A stretch of DNA of 64,000 nucleotides from Lutjanus erythropterus (Eukaryota; Chordata; Actinopteri; Lutjaniformes; Lutjanidae), in NCBI GenBank assembly GCA_020091685.1, contig CM034610.1, forward strand, positions 15,275,671-15,339,670, read 5' to 3'. Under the pieces are notes generated by a model that was not told the DNA's origin, did not search any database, and was given only the letters and a program-made list of their open reading frames with translations. Each line of letters opens with the position of its first letter. Position 1 is the first letter of the stretch. Positions 1 to 29,862 of this stretch are shown piece after piece. Position numbers and translations under genes: made by a program.

Positions 1-290
1 GATTAGTTGTCAACTATTAAATTAATTGCCAGTTATTTTGATGATAGATTAACTTTAGAATCTCAAATGTGAATATTTTCTTGTGTCTTTAGTTCTCTAT
101 GACATTAAACGGAATATTTTTGAATTGGTGATTGAACAAGGCATTTCAGGACGTTATATTGGGCTTTGGAAAAAACTGATCGACATATTTCACCATGTTC
201 TGACATTTTATAGACCAAACAACTAGTCATTTATTGAGACAATAATCAACAGATTAATTGATAATGAAAATAATAATTCGTTGCAGCCCT
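1..290 (-). repeat. Dispersed fish repeat (TTAATCGATTA family), nearly whole copy
   Basis: The stretch opens with a 'gattagttgtcaactattaa' type end and closes with 'ttcgttgcagccct'. These two ends recur as pieces elsewhere in the window, near 3170-3480, 4040-4110, 5930-6145 and 56290-56400. The body is AT-rich and has no open frame. I read it as a non-autonomous interspersed element running in the opposite sense to the 5930-6145 copy. The class is not known to me. Confidence 0.5.
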
Positions 291-3200
291 ATGAATCATT
301 ATTTTATCTTTAAGTGTCATATCACCCTAAAGCAGAGGAGCATTTAATGATGCATAAAATCTGTTGATGTATGATGGATGTTGCATTTTCACCCTGTTTT
401 AAAGATCAATTTCTGTTTTAGAGCTAAAACAATTCATCTACAGACACTATTTTGATAATCAATTAAGCCTTTAAGTAAATTTCTAAGAAAAGAACCTGAC
501 AGATATAAAAGCCAACCAGTGCTGTCAGCATGGGACTGGCCTATCAGAGCTACATTGGTATAAATCGGGACCAGCAAATACGTTGTCTGATATGTGCTGA
601 TATGACAGTTTTATTTTTAACAGAACCTTTTCAGTTTTATAGGCGGCATTTTATGTATATTTGATCCTTTTTCTTCATTTAAGTTAATCATTAAAATGTC
701 ATCATCACATGTCAATGAAAGTTTACTGTTTCAGTGCCCTGATATAATTTTGGACAATAAAGTTTATTGTTAAACTGTAAAATATCGTGCCTCCATTACA
801 TATCTTTATCACAAGTATTTAGTAACCACATAAGGATGATTGTAAAAAAAATGTGTTCATGTATATATTCTGTATAAAGAATATTGGCTAATAGATCTAT
901 CAGAATTATTTTTACTCCCTCACATCGATATCAGCCCTGTGAATGCAGAATCAGTCAGGCTGTATAAAAAATGTTAGAAAGTGTTTAAAAAATGTTAATC
1001 GGTGTTTGCTGAAGCCCCCGGATGACAGCCTCAAAATAAAAAAAAATTAAAAAATCTGATTATAGATAAAATAAATTAATTGAAAAATATGTTAATTTGG
1101 CTCTGATGCAGCTGCCTCTTTGTCTGTCATTCACTCTGTAGTCTCACTCGATGTCCCACCCACAGCACTATCTGACTGTTATATTATACTATTATATTAT
1201 ATGCTGGGAAGCTTAATTTATAATAATACGTCATAATTGTTCATAGGAGTTTATTTATATTTTGTAATAATAATCTGAATCTGCAAAGTATCTAACTTAA
1301 GTTATCAAATGTAGCCTAGAGGAGCAAAAAGTACAATATTTGCAATTATAAGGTAGCAGATGTTGGTTATTCTGAAGTTTGACAATAAGATTTTCACTGC
1401 AAATTTATATTGGTTCCAAATATTGCTTGTCAGGCCCTTTGATTACTAATAACAAATATTGCTATCGGCCCTGAAAAAAAAACATATTGGTCGATTTTGC
1501 AGCTTTGGTATAGTACTCTGTATTGATCCATTTTAAGTGAAATCAGATATCAATAAGCTTGGTGAGGGGATTTTAAAAGCATTTAATATGTCACACGCTA
1601 ATGGCAAAAATATTGACATCTGAAAATTCAGGCTTTATTGACATGTACCAGAGTTTTTATTGACATGCACTTTTAAAAAAAAAAAATACAAATCCCTACA
1701 GAGGAGATAGACCTGTACATGACTTTAATATGATAACATGAAATAATAGTAGTAATAATACATTTTATTTATATAGCACCTTTCATACATAACATGCAAC
1801 TCAAAGTGCTTCACAAAAAGTAGAAAGAGATAAAAAAAACCCCACATAAAATACATAGAGTAATACATAAAGTACATAGAGGTTCACAAAGCAATATTTA
1901 AGTCAGAAAGTATAATAATATTGTAGTGAAGCTTGTTTTATTAGCTGCTACCCCCACCATCACCATCACTTCTGCACACACACACACAAACAAAACCAAT
2001 AGTCACAGGTGAAGTGATTTCCAAATACAACTGCATTGTTGGTGGGAACAGGTTGGTGCACTTTACTCCTCAGTGTCGAACTCTGAAGCATCAGTGCAGT
2101 GTGAGCGCTGTTACTGGTCCATTATTGCCGAGATAAACACAAGCTTTCAGTCTTGCTTTCGGTTATTAAACGGACACTTCACCCAGAAAATCAAAAATAT
2201 ATATTTTTTCTCTTGCCTGTAGTGCTATTTATCAATTTACACTGAAAAAAGAGACTCATTCAGAGCATTACATTACAACTGTGTTGCAGAGTTTGGACAT
2301 ATTAGCTGTAGAGATGTTTGCCCTCAGCTTGTGGTGTCTTTTTCCAGAAATCACGACCCTTTTACTCAAGATAATCCACATTTCTTCTTGTGAGCAGCTT
2401 CATGTAGGAACTACTTTCTTTCTATGGAAGAAGAAGAAAATTTTTTTTTTTTGATTTTGTGGTCGGCTGTCCTTTTAGGAGTTGTTATGTCAGTGCTTTT
2501 TTCCCCACACACACGTCCTGTGGCCAACATGTGCATTATATCAAAGGTCAGCAGCAGTTGTGTGAGGTGCTGTTCCATGTGAGTGAATTATTTCAATGAC
2601 CTGTTCCTGTGTGAGAACATCCTGTGTGTTTGTGTGTTCGCTGGCCTCAGTATCCTCACAGTTCATGTCCCTGTCACACTCCAGTGCACCCATTGAGCGA
2701 AACTCACAGCAAAGTGATTAAGTCCTACTGAATTGCCCACAGTGGCAGGTTAACTCAGCCAGCCGTGACTCACCAGTCTGAGCTGCGTGTTAGTGATCTA
2801 ACTCACTGTGAGCTGAGGAAGGGGCCGTCCGACAGTGGGCCTCATTCAAACCGGCCTCAGAGGAAACTTTCAACACCTTCTTGTGTGCTTTTCTAGGGTT
2901 TGAGTTACACACCTTCAACCTGACTTTACTATGCACTGATGCATACCTGTACAGTTTCAAAATAAATCACAGCAGCCTTGTTAGAGTCACTGTTTTCTTT
3001 CATATAAAATGAAAATGAAAAGTTTCAGACTAAGTTTCTACTCGGGATCTTTGTTTGGAGGAGAATATTGTTCTTTGTGTTTGGATTATTTATCGCTGTA
3101 ACATTTCCTGGTAGTTAGAATTGTGCAATACAGAAAAAAACTACATGAATGATCATTTCAGGGACACCCGGTGGTCTAGATTTAAGGCTGGAGCGGCAAC

Positions 3201-5100
3201 CATGAGTTGATGAATCAAATAGTCGCTCAAAATAAAGTTAATTGCAAACCGTTTTGATCATTGTTAATTTGTTTCAGTTGTTTTTTTTTTTTAACTAAAA
3301 ATGACAACATTTGCTGACTCCAGCTTCTTAAATGTCAGGATTTGCTGCTTTTCTTGTCATTTTGTCAGGAAATGAAGGATCTTTGGGTTTTTGATTGTTG
3401 GCTGGATAAAGACGTCACTTTTAGTTCTTGGAAACTTCACAATTTTTACATATTTAAGACACCTTGCAACTGCAGTGTACCTGATATGAGTGTAGTGTCA
3501 TGTCACCCCTCTTCTCTCTCTCTCTCTCTCATCTTGCCCTGTAAACCTCTCTACTGTCACATTCAAATATAAAGGCAAGTCACGTGGTGCCACTGTATAA
3601 TTTATTTTGTGTTATTAGTTGTAACTAATAGCCTTATTAATAGTTAATAATCATGTAGAAATATCTTGTAGGATATGAATTATTAAGAATTACTTTAGGT
3701 TGTCAGATTTGCTAAAAACTCCTTTGAAAGGGCCACGAGTTTCTCACCATGAATAACAACTAATAGTTTACCTTAATAATAAATTAATAAAAACAATGTA
3801 AGTGTCTGCAGCATTTCTTTCCCTCTCTTTTTTTTTAATGAAAATGAGGAAAAACAGCTACCAAAGCTATTTTTCACAACCTGGCAAACTGAATGATCTT
3901 ATATATGATTTATTACTGATCTGTTAAGCATATAGTTTTATTACATTTAGCATCACTCTAGAGTTCACTGCAATAAACCACAATTTCCATCCTAGATATT
4001 ACGCTGTGTTAATACACAGTAATGAATGTTGAGAGTTTGGTCTGCAACTAACGATTGTTTTCATCATCGATTAAGGTGCCAATTATTTTCTTGAATGAAT
4101 TTCTTGATTTTCCTCTTTTCCATCTGATTGTCCAGTTGTCTTTTTAAACATCAACTGGCTCTTTGCAGATGATTTGTAGATGCTTTCAAACTGTAGTAAA
4201 TGTGTAAAAAATGTGTTGTGTGTGTTTGTTATCGTAGTCTTTGCATGACAAGGTGAATGAGTGAGGAGTTCACATGTGTTTCTCCAGTACAGTACGGATC
4301 CTGTTCTGCTTGTCTGTTGAGCAATACCTGTTTTTTCTTCCTCAGCCGTAAAGTGAAGGGGAAGAAGGAATGTGTTCAGGGAGGTTGGGAGAAGTTTGAA
4401 GTTTATGCAAGGCACGTCGCTAGGATTATCATTGCATTAGAATAGGGACTGACATGATAAATCTGAGGGATAATACCCCGACAGAGAAAGTCCTCTTGGA
4501 TCAGCCTGTTCTGTTTGTGTTGAGCTTTGAAGGGATCTGATCCATTAGAGGAAAGCTGAGGCCAGAGGATCCTGTTGACTGTTCGCTACAGGCTCTTCAG
4601 TCTAACTCCTGCAGTAGCATCGCTGCCTGCCGCTGTGTTTCTGTCACTCTCCGTACACTGGTAAACACACATGCACACTCCCTGTGCTAACTGGCAAACT
4701 GCCACACACAGGTGTGGCTTCAAGCTTTCAGTTCGCAGATGGTCTCAAGCAGCAGCAGCAGCACACTGGTACAAGTCACTGCTTACAGTCGTCATATCCT
4801 CTCCTGTGGGAAGCCAGGTTAAGATCACATCAGTCATTTTTAATTCTTATATACAGTCTGTCATGACAAAAATAGCCAACAACAACAGAAACACTGGGGG
4901 AAGCTCTAACTAGTAAAACAAAGCCAATGGAAAAAGATTAGTTGGAAGTGAAAAAACAGGTAGTATAAGTATTAAAACTATAGTATAGTATTAAAAAACA
5001 ATGCTTAATACCTATTTCAGGACCACTGCATAAAGAAAAGAAGTCTTAGGCACAGGGTGTTTTTTGTGTTTTGTTTTAATAACAACCTGCACACAGTGCT
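291..5100. other. Non-coding, repeat-rich stretch upstream of erbb2
   Basis: No exon could be supported here on either strand. It is AT-rich with simple A and T tracts. It holds pieces of several interspersed repeats: a 'tattggttcc...ggtcgattttgcag' element near 1340-1510 that recurs at 11550-11665; a 'ttatttatatagcacctttcatac...aaagtgcttcac' element near 1760-1820; and fragments of the window-start family near 3170-3480 and 4040-4110. Erbb2 exon 1, which encodes the signal peptide, may lie in this region or upstream of the window, but I could not identify it. Confidence 0.5.
1760..1825 (+). repeat. Interspersed repeat with 'tttatttatatagcac' start
   Basis: The motif 'tttatttatatagcac' followed by 'ctcaaagtgcttcacaaa' is a widespread fish repeat signature. 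A related copy begins near 33877 ('tttatttatatagcacta'). It is a short non-autonomous fragment without coding content. Confidence 0.5.
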
Positions 5101-5119
5101 GATACTTTTGGTACAGTGC

Positions 5120-5814
5120 CATCAGTTATCAGAAAGGTGTGTGTGTGTCTGACAAGCACTTTGGTTGGATCATGTCACTGCTATTAATGTAACTTTCCGA
5201 AACAAACAATTTAAAACGGACCCCCGCTTCATGCGGTGATTGGCCAGCTGTGCAGACATGACAAACAGCAAGCAGGGTTGGAAGCCGTCTTTTGTGATTC
5301 TTGAACTATTTCTGTCACTTTTGGTGCATACAGAGTGAAGCACTATTGATGCCTTCAGGGAAACATTGTCTCAAAATGTTGAGTCTGTTTGACGGCTGGC
5401 TTTTAACCCTGCCTTCCAGTGCAGCTATTTTGATCACTGTAAACAGTTTTGCCTTCAAACGTGGTCAGAAGCGTAGCCTCGTTTTTATGCTGTCTTTACT
5501 TCAACTTTTATCTATACTAGTAGTTTAGGCGGCAGTAGATTGTTTTCATGATAAGTCAGGTAAGCATGCATCATGCAATCAGCTAATGAAAAGTATCTTA
5601 ATAGAAACTGATTGCTCCCTGAGTCCCTGTTGCAACACACTGCATGTGTCATTCAGGGCTTAACCATGAGGTTTGCATTCTTGTCCAGGGCAGGTAAAAT
5701 ATCATGTCAGGCAAGTAAATCTGGCAACTCAATTGCCCGTCCAGGCAAGTGGTAAAAAAAAGAATTAAACTTTTAAATTAAAATGTCAAAAATGTATTTC
5801 AGGATTTCAGAACA

Positions 5815-5891
<77 letters not shown>

Positions 5892-6375
5892 AACAAATAA
5901 CAAAGACTTAGGTTTAATCTAGGGCTTCAGTGTCTATAAAAAAAGTGAAAAATGTCCATTTCAGTTTTTCAAAGTCCAAGACAGTGTCTTTAAATGTCTC
6001 ATTTTGTCTGTTGAAAATCCAAAGATATTCTGTTTAATCTGAAATTTGATAAATCTCCATATTTGAGAGGCTGAAAATAGCATTTTCTGCCAATTTCACA
6101 TTAAAAATTGCTTTGATGATTAATTGAGCATCAAAATAGTTTAAAAGTTTTGTTCTTTTTTACCGCTTGCCTGGTCAGGCGAGTTGCCAGATTTACTTGC
6201 CCGACATGTTGATGTTTCCCTGAAGGCATCAATAGTGCTTCACTCTGTATACACCAAAAGTGACAGAAATGGCTATACAAAGAATCACAAAGCGGGGGTC
6301 GATATTAAGTTGTTTGTTTCTAAGAGTAATAGCATTGACAGGATCCAACCACACCTCTCCGATAACTGACACTCA
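5120..6375. repeat. Foldback (inverted-repeat) element with CA-repeat core and nested insert
   Basis: The left arm (about 5120-5375) and right arm (about 6184-6370) are inverted copies. For example, 'tttctgtcacttttggtg' in the left arm is matched by 'caccaaaagtgacagaaa' in the right arm. An inner arm pair (about 5697-5765 and 6150-6212, 'ggcaagtaaatctggcaact') is also inverted. The left arm is interrupted by about 330 bp absent from the right. The loop holds a (CA)n microsatellite and a fragment of another repeat at about 5930-6145. This fits a non-autonomous DNA transposon with long terminal inverted repeats. No transposase frame is present. Confidence 0.65.
5817..5889 (+). repeat. (CA)n microsatellite
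   Basis: About 35 uninterrupted CA dinucleotides lie in the loop of the foldback element. Such tracts are typically length-polymorphic. Confidence 0.95.
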
Positions 6376-9300
6376 CTGACACTCACTTCACGTAGTAATT
6401 GGCCAGATGCACAAAGCCGACAAGTCCCTTTTTAATTTTTTACTTGAAAAAAAAAAATTAAAAAGCCTCTGTCACTTTTCTGTGTGTGCAAACAAGTGTG
6501 ACAACATGAATGTCCTCCAGAAGAGGCTGTCTGAAACTGTGAACCGTTACCACCATATCTAAACAAGTATTATGTCTCGCCCCTCGCTATAGTAGCAAGT
6601 TTTTCTCTCCGCCTTTGAGTGGTTGTTTGTGACATTCTAAAAATATTTGCTCTCTGACAAAGCTGGACAACATGTTGCATGAACTTGTTTGTTTCAAGTT
6701 CCTGTGATGCATTAAAGGACCTTTGTGTAGGAAGGAACGGCGTCTAACAGTGAGCTTGCAGATTGAAAAGACCTCATTGCACTCTCCCCTTCCAAGCATG
6801 TAGGAGAAACTATGGTAGCTGTGGTTTGTTCCCTCTAGGCCACTGTAGTAAGATGGCGGTGCAACATGGCTGCAGAATATAGTAAAAAAAAATCATTAAT
6901 TGCCTTGACAGAAATTGTGATTGTATTATGGTTCACAATTCATTTTTGCATTACAATTTTAATTTTCACTGAAGAATATTAATCTTGATGATATGACATT
7001 TATTGGTGTCTGAACTAAACTAATGTTTTCTTAAATCTAGAGATCAGGATTTGTAGACCAGGGCATCCCCACAGCACAGTACATTATAATGTTGTTTTAT
7101 CATTCAACACATTTTAACTCTATCAAAAAATTGCTGTCTCTGTGATTTGGATATTGCACTTGGCGATACTGTGATTTAAATAATATTTCAAATAATTGTG
7201 CAGCCCTACAATGAATACTGGATTGTTTTAAGTACAAAGAAGTGGGCACTGATTTAAGAAATTAACATAAATGGGTAACTAAACACAGAATGATTGAAAT
7301 GTGGACAATAGGCAGGAAATAGGCATTCTCTCTCATTCTCCTCATTAACCACAGCAACACCTGACCAATGAAAGTTTCCAGAGCCAAGTTGCCGTGATAC
7401 GCTGTGCAGAAGCCAGCACTAACATGTTTAACTGTGTGTGTGTGAGCCTGGATCTCCATTGCAGTCATTAGTTGTCTGGCTGACCTTCTGGACACAGACT
7501 GTGTCCTGACCTGGAGGGTCACAGGTTGCTGATGTGTCACTGAACAAGACTCCGGGCTACAGCCTGGTTTCTCTTCTTCGTCCTCACTGGTGAAATACAT
7601 CCATGTGTGTCATCTTTAAGACATGCAAAGACACACATTCCTGTGAAATGACACTTTCCAGAGTCTAAAAAGAGTTGGGCAACAACTCATGGACCCTGAG
7701 AGACTCTGACAGGAAGAAATAAATGGACAGAGGGAACATTTTTAGCTAACGTGGCTCTGAAAGCAGTTAATAAAAAGATGATGTGAGTGAATTTGGAGGA
7801 GGAGGGCAGGGATAGTGACATGACAGTGGGCAGATAGAGCTAAGTAAGTGATAAAAGAGAGAGTATTTTAGGCCACAGGGATGGAGGGGTGGGCAGCTCC
7901 TCACAAGGCCACGCATGCACACACACACAGGCGTTGCTGAGAGACTTTTGGAGAGCAAACAATGAGGGAATAAAAGCAGAGGAAGTCGAGAACGGGCTTT
8001 ACACACACTTTTTAGAGATGGAAAATCTTCTTCGTTGTGCTTTCTGTTACGGCACATTTAACTAATCCCCTGAGCTGGAGCCGTCTGTGTTGTTTGTGTC
8101 TGTGTGTGGTAGTTTGTTGCGGTTTCTGTGTGTATCTGCTGTCTTACTAAAATGATTTGAATGCTGCAGAATTAAAGCACGACTCCTCTCTTGGCTTGAC
8201 TTGTAAAACTATTTTCCATGATGACATCAGTGAAGGAGGCAGTGATTAGTCATTTGATTTGATATTTGACACAAGCTGCGCCGACTGGGTGTGTATTTTT
8301 GGCTGCCACTCTATTAATCACAGACCCATTTGCTGCCGGCATAGCTCCCTGTCAGATTTTAATGTGTCTTTATCACTGTAAAAGAAAAGTTGAGAAAACT
8401 CACAATTTCACGGCAGCCGGCTTCACTAAAACTCAAACTCTTGAAATAATCTTTTGAGAAAAATTACTTTTCTTCTTTAGATAAACCTGAATCTTTGAGT
8501 TTCAATCATCATCATTTCAATCATTTCAAAATTTTATTCACAGTGAGGTGTGAATAGGGCTGTGTACCAAACTTTGATACTTTTGTGGCACCCAGCCTTA
8601 GCTGTCAGCCTGATTTTTCATTATTTGGGTATTTGATTTTGGTTAGAAGCGAAACTATTAAATTATGAAGACTTTCTTTTCTTTTAATTTATTTTTTTGG
8701 GGGGGGGCTTATACAGTCACTCACTTGTCACTCACTTCTGTTCTCAACTGACGCAGCGCCTGTTCTCCTGCAGTTGTCGACATCAATCTCATGTCTGATT
8801 TCTTCAGGGGAAAAAACCCCAAAACATATTGAATTGTATGTAATATTGTATTGTGCTCGCCCGCCCGCAATTAGCCAATCTTTGCCTGTACCCACACCTT
8901 TGAATTTATATAAATATATTTATTTTTTCACAGGATACCTACTGGGTACCCACAAGTATTCAACCCAATGCAGGACTAGTGTTGCCTTATTCTCATCTTC
9001 TACAATATTATTATTATTGTTATTATGATTATGATTATTATTACCATTATTCACTTTCACTCTGATGACTTCACTGAATTTTAGAAATGAAATTGTTTAG
9101 ATTATAGGTTGGGAAACCTATAGAAGAGATCAGTTTGATTCAAAAGTCAAAACTTTAGTGAAGACCTCATGAGTTTTGTTTATTTACACTTTGTGACCCA
9201 GTACTTCTTCGCTGAGGTGCAGGAGCTGTTATATGGGTCAAGCTCTTAGCCATCACCAGGAAACATTACACGTGGCAGACGCACATATGTGATAAGAGCA

Positions 9301-10364
9301 TATCTCCTGAACCCCACTGTATCAAGAAAATCACCCTCCTCCTCCTACTGCCAGCACTTCCTGCTCCTCAGATGATGCATCTGCGTCCCTCCAGCCGTCT
9401 TTCCTAAAAGGGGGGACAGAGATAGCACAGGGGGGGTGGCTTCAATCAGGAAAAGTGGGTTGACTATTGAAGGGCTGTTGGAAGGGAGCCAGAGGAAGTC
9501 ATTTATAACCCCAGCAGGAGGAGGGACTGTCCACTGTGTGACTGCAGGCTGAAGCATGGGAGCTATGTGTGCAAGACAGCCCCCATGAATTGTGGCGCTG
9601 TATGACCCTGAATGTAATGCAGTGTGTGACCCACTGTGGGGAATCTGTGCTCTCTGCTGCCAGTGGAAAATCTACAGTATCATATACACTAAGAGGCAGA
9701 CAGAGGCCGTGCAGATGGTGTGTGTTTCAGAGTTCCCATTCAAGGCCGCTTGTAAACAGTTACAGTCAAAATATATCGAAGTCCAAGTCCTTACAGTCAT
9801 CACCATCTGGATTTTCAATATCTAAAATAAGATCCTCTGCCTGCAAAACATGCAACTTTAAAAACTATCTCATGTATGTCAGTATGTTATATTATCAAAA
9901 TTGTTGGCCATTATTTTTAAATTAACTGTTTTTTCTGCACTTAACAGAATGATCAACTGGATGGGCTGTGTTTTTATTGTGGTTTCTTTTTAAGCGGCCA
10001 AATCAATATTTTTAATATTTCTAAAGTTTCTTACTTACTTCAATGTAGAATCAGAAAACCTTTTTCTTTATTAGGTCCTTGAGTTGGATTTTTCAGATGA
10101 TACACAATCATGTTGAAAAGCTCATACAACATTTAACTTTGAGCACATTTTGTTTTGTTACACCAGAAATAAAACGCAGCATCTATTTTGAGAAACCGAA
10201 GGCGCTTCTTTGTGTTGTTGTTGCTCGTCTGTTATGTGTACAGAAGCATTCGCAGTCTTGAAGAAGTTGACAGTTGTGTCCTTTCCTTTGATGTTGTGGT
10301 ATGAAGAATAAAACTGCATGAATGTTGAGCAATGAAAATGGTTGTAATAGTATTCTATATGCAG
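6376..10364. other. Non-coding stretch before the first recognised erbb2 exon
   Basis: I see no supported exon. Short open frames occur, but none resembles a known family or has splice-consistent ends. The 6890-7210 part ends in 'attgtgcagcccta', like the right end of hAT-type elements in fish. A 'gggctgtgtaccaaactttgatac' repeat fragment lies near 8556-8600, and ATT/TTA simple repeats near 9005-9050. If erbb2 exon 1 is upstream, this is erbb2 intron 1. Confidence 0.5.
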
Positions 10365-10402
10365 GATGGAGTTGGTCATACTGTTTCTGATATGTGTTGC
10401 AG
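10365..10402 (+). promoter_or_regulatory. Possible alternative 5' end: in-frame ATG with signal-peptide-like lead
   Basis: Directly upstream of erbb2 exon 2, with no stop in between, an ATG at 10366 reads in frame into exon 2. It adds [13 protein letters not shown] before CLGTDMK, a very hydrophobic lead that looks like a signal peptide. An AG at 10363-10364 could act as an acceptor. The canonical acceptor at 10401-10402 is still the expected one from family structure. Whether this ATG is ever used is unknown. Confidence 0.3.
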
Positions 10403-26979
<16,577 letters not shown>

Positions 26980-28915
26980 GGAGAGGGGCTGAGAGTAATG
27001 TGATGAACCCAAGAGGAGTCACAGATTGTGTTCTACTGAGGGAAAGGAGGAGTGAGAGAAAGGGAAGATGAATATTTATGTGACAGAAATGAGTGTGTGT
27101 GAGAGAATAGTATGTGCACGTGGAAGTAAGTCTCTCAATATCAAATGGAGCACCTGAATCTATACCGGTCAACGCTGTCCTGCAAAAGTCACCTATTCAC
27201 TCAGTTATGACAGACCACAACTCAACACTATGTAGCATTAATCTGGTGTCTGTGGCATCATTGGTATTCCTGTCTCCCTCTCAGAAAACTGCGCTCTCTG
27301 TGTGACTTTTAAGTGCCAAAAGAGAAGTCCAATCAGCTTCTTTATATAACTCAGAATGTGATGGGCAAAGGATTTCATGTTTATGGTACGAGAATAGACT
27401 GATTATCACAGAGTCCAGTGTTTGACTGGATTCATAAATGCTGATATTTGTTTTTTTTTAATGTTCATTTTAACTTGTTTAATGTCTGTGGTTGTTTCTA
27501 CTACATGTGAAGCATTTTTTTGTATTCCCATCAATTCCCTTGCTATACAGCCCTAAAAAGAGAAAAAGAAATATATAGAACATGTTGACAAAGTGAGCCA
27601 TGATGTTTAGTATTCTGGTCACTTTGTCTCAGACCTGATGGGGGTCTTCAACACACTCAAAGCCATTTTGTTTTGGCCAGAGAAGGCCCTGCCTGCAGCC
27701 CATCTGGCCAGTAGACATGTTCCCTGAAAGAAAGGCATCCTGTATGGAGAAGACAGAGGCATTGTACCACACTGATGTATGTGGTTGTTAGTGTCCGTGG
27801 CTGCAGCTACTTGTGGTACGGCAGTTGAGATATGAGGTACTTGTGGACTTTTTAAGCTGCAAAAATCTAAAAAAAATATATGTGCAACTGAGTTAGAGCC
27901 AGTTTTTCAGGGATTTTGCAAAGAATTAGGGGAAATTTTGTGCATTTTAAGTCATGCACAGTGCACTACATGTTAGGATACTGAATATGCCTGTTAGGCC
28001 TTTGTATCACAATGAGCCTTTTGGTTTTGGTGGCCTTTCACTGTGCAAGAAAAGCACTACAAGCTATTCCACAAGAAGTGAAGAATTTGCATGTGTATAC
28101 ACATGTGTGTGGAACAAAAAGCAGTTCTGCTGTTTGTGTTTTTGTGTAAAAGTGAGCACTACACTCGACACTGGAACTGAATGTGAATCCGAGGAGGCAA
28201 AAAACATTGCTGTGCTCGGTTTGGATAATCAATGCATGGCTCAAATTCCACTCAGCGAGAACACACTGGCATCCCAGTTAATAATCAACAGCATTTTCTC
28301 GAAGCATGTTTTTTTTTTCATGTTAACTGGTATTGGGCTGGGGGAGGTCAAAAGCAAGTCAATGGAGCCATTGTCTGACCCTCATGTCCTTGTCGGAAAG
28401 TCAGCCCTCTCCCAACTCACACGTCCCAACGACTGATGTTGTCACAGCTCTGAAAAGAGAGAAACCAAGTTTTCCTCTGCAGAGGTTTGGAGCTCCGTGG
28501 CAGAATGTGTTTCAGTGTTCGGGGCTCGAAATCCTCAACAAGTCTTGAAACAATTGACTGTTTTGTTGAAATGTGTGCAACCCTCCACAACAAGCCTCCA
28601 CCCATCAGCGCATCAGCTTTACTCCGAAAGTCTTTGGGAAATATTCTGTTGTCTTGATGTTCTCATACGGGTTTTGAAGAGTTTTGTTCCAGAAAAGGAT
28701 CTCTAAAAATGACACCTGATTTTATATAGTAATTCCTTACATGAAAATGTTTTTATAAAAACATGTTCAGATTTTATTTTAATACCCTCAACTATCTTAT
28801 ACTAACATATTTTACAATGGAATTATTATTATTGAGTGATAAGATTTTTTTATGTTTATATATGTATAATAGATATGCAGTATAGTGTTTTGGAATAAAA
28901 CCCTTCCTATGTATT
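26980..28915 (+). terminator. erbb2: erbb2 3'UTR and likely polyadenylation site
   Basis: No splice or coding signal was accepted after the TGA at 26977-26979. The first well-placed AATAAA is at 28894-28899, followed by a GT-rich stretch ('gtattgttgctgt'), the usual context of a cleavage site. A 160-codon open stretch at 27954-28436 lies inside this region but resembles nothing and is not called. Confidence 0.55.
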
Positions 28916-29052
28916 GTTGCTGTCAGGTGAAGACCTCATATCTCCACTAAGTTAACTTTTTAGTAGAAAAAACTTTAGATTTTTTTTTTAACATTAGTGA
29001 TATTTTGAAAGGGTTCAAAAAGAAAGACCTTTAGCAAAGCTCGTAATCATTA

Positions 29053-29862
29053 AAGGGATAGTTCTGCTTTTTGAGGGGGGGTAGTCTGAGGTGCTTATCG
29101 ATAGTCAGTATACAGTAGCTACAGTAGATGGAGTTCAACATGCCCTTAGTTTGAGGAAGCAGCAGGAGTCCCAGTGGAGGAAGCTGAGCAATGAACTGCT
29201 GTAGACAGGATCAGCAGCAAGATGTATTTTAGCCACTTAAAAAAGGTCCACCTAAAAAAATTCATATCAGTTTAAGTGCAAATTATATTTAGAATATTTT
29301 TGCTGCTTTACCTTGACCTCAGTCAGCCTTTTCTAATGGGAAACCGCTCTTTATAAGCCAAATATCAACCAGACTCCATTGGTACAATCAGGTATTTGAC
29401 TTCACAGGACACAGGAGTTGCTGCTCTGCCGCTGCCCTGATCTGTTAATATGTATGTTATTGTGTGACTACCGTGTTTTGAAAGATCAGTTTTGATTCAC
29501 CAAAGTCACACAATAACTCGAACAAACTATCAGATCGAGGCAGTGGTAGATCAGCGACTCCTGTGTTCTGCGAGATAAAATTACTGTTTTTGGCACTGGA
29601 GTCTGGTCGGTTTGGAGAGAGCGATGTGTGGCTTATATAACAGCAGTTTCCTATCAGAGAAGACTGACTGACAGCAAGATAAAGCAGTGAAAATGCTGTA
29701 AAAACAGAGTACACTTAAACTGAAACTGAAGAGCCTTTTCTTAAGCGACTAGAATATAATTTACTGCTGATCTTGTCCATAGCAGTACATTGCTGAGCTT
29801 CCTACACTGGTACTCCTGCTGCCTCAACAAACTGGGAGCGTAATACACCGACTGGATAGGTA
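29053..29862. repeat. Palindromic MITE with ~350 bp arms
   Basis: The left half ('gaggaagcagcaggagt' and 'aagctgagcaatgaactgct' in plus sense) is repeated in inverse sense in the right half ('actcctgctgcctcaac' and 'agcagtacattgctgagctt'). Each arm is roughly 350 bp. A related copy lies at about 63455-63800. No transposase is encoded. Confidence 0.65.

Noticed and set aside
7262..8057. Minus-strand frames of 112 and 96 codons upstream of erbb2
   Set aside because: No recognisable family, no splice-consistent boundaries and no supporting promoter or poly(A) context.
27954..28436. 160-codon plus-strand open frame after erbb2
   Set aside because: It lies within the erbb2 3'UTR before the AATAAA at 28894, shows no family resemblance or domain, and has cysteine/serine-rich chance-like composition.
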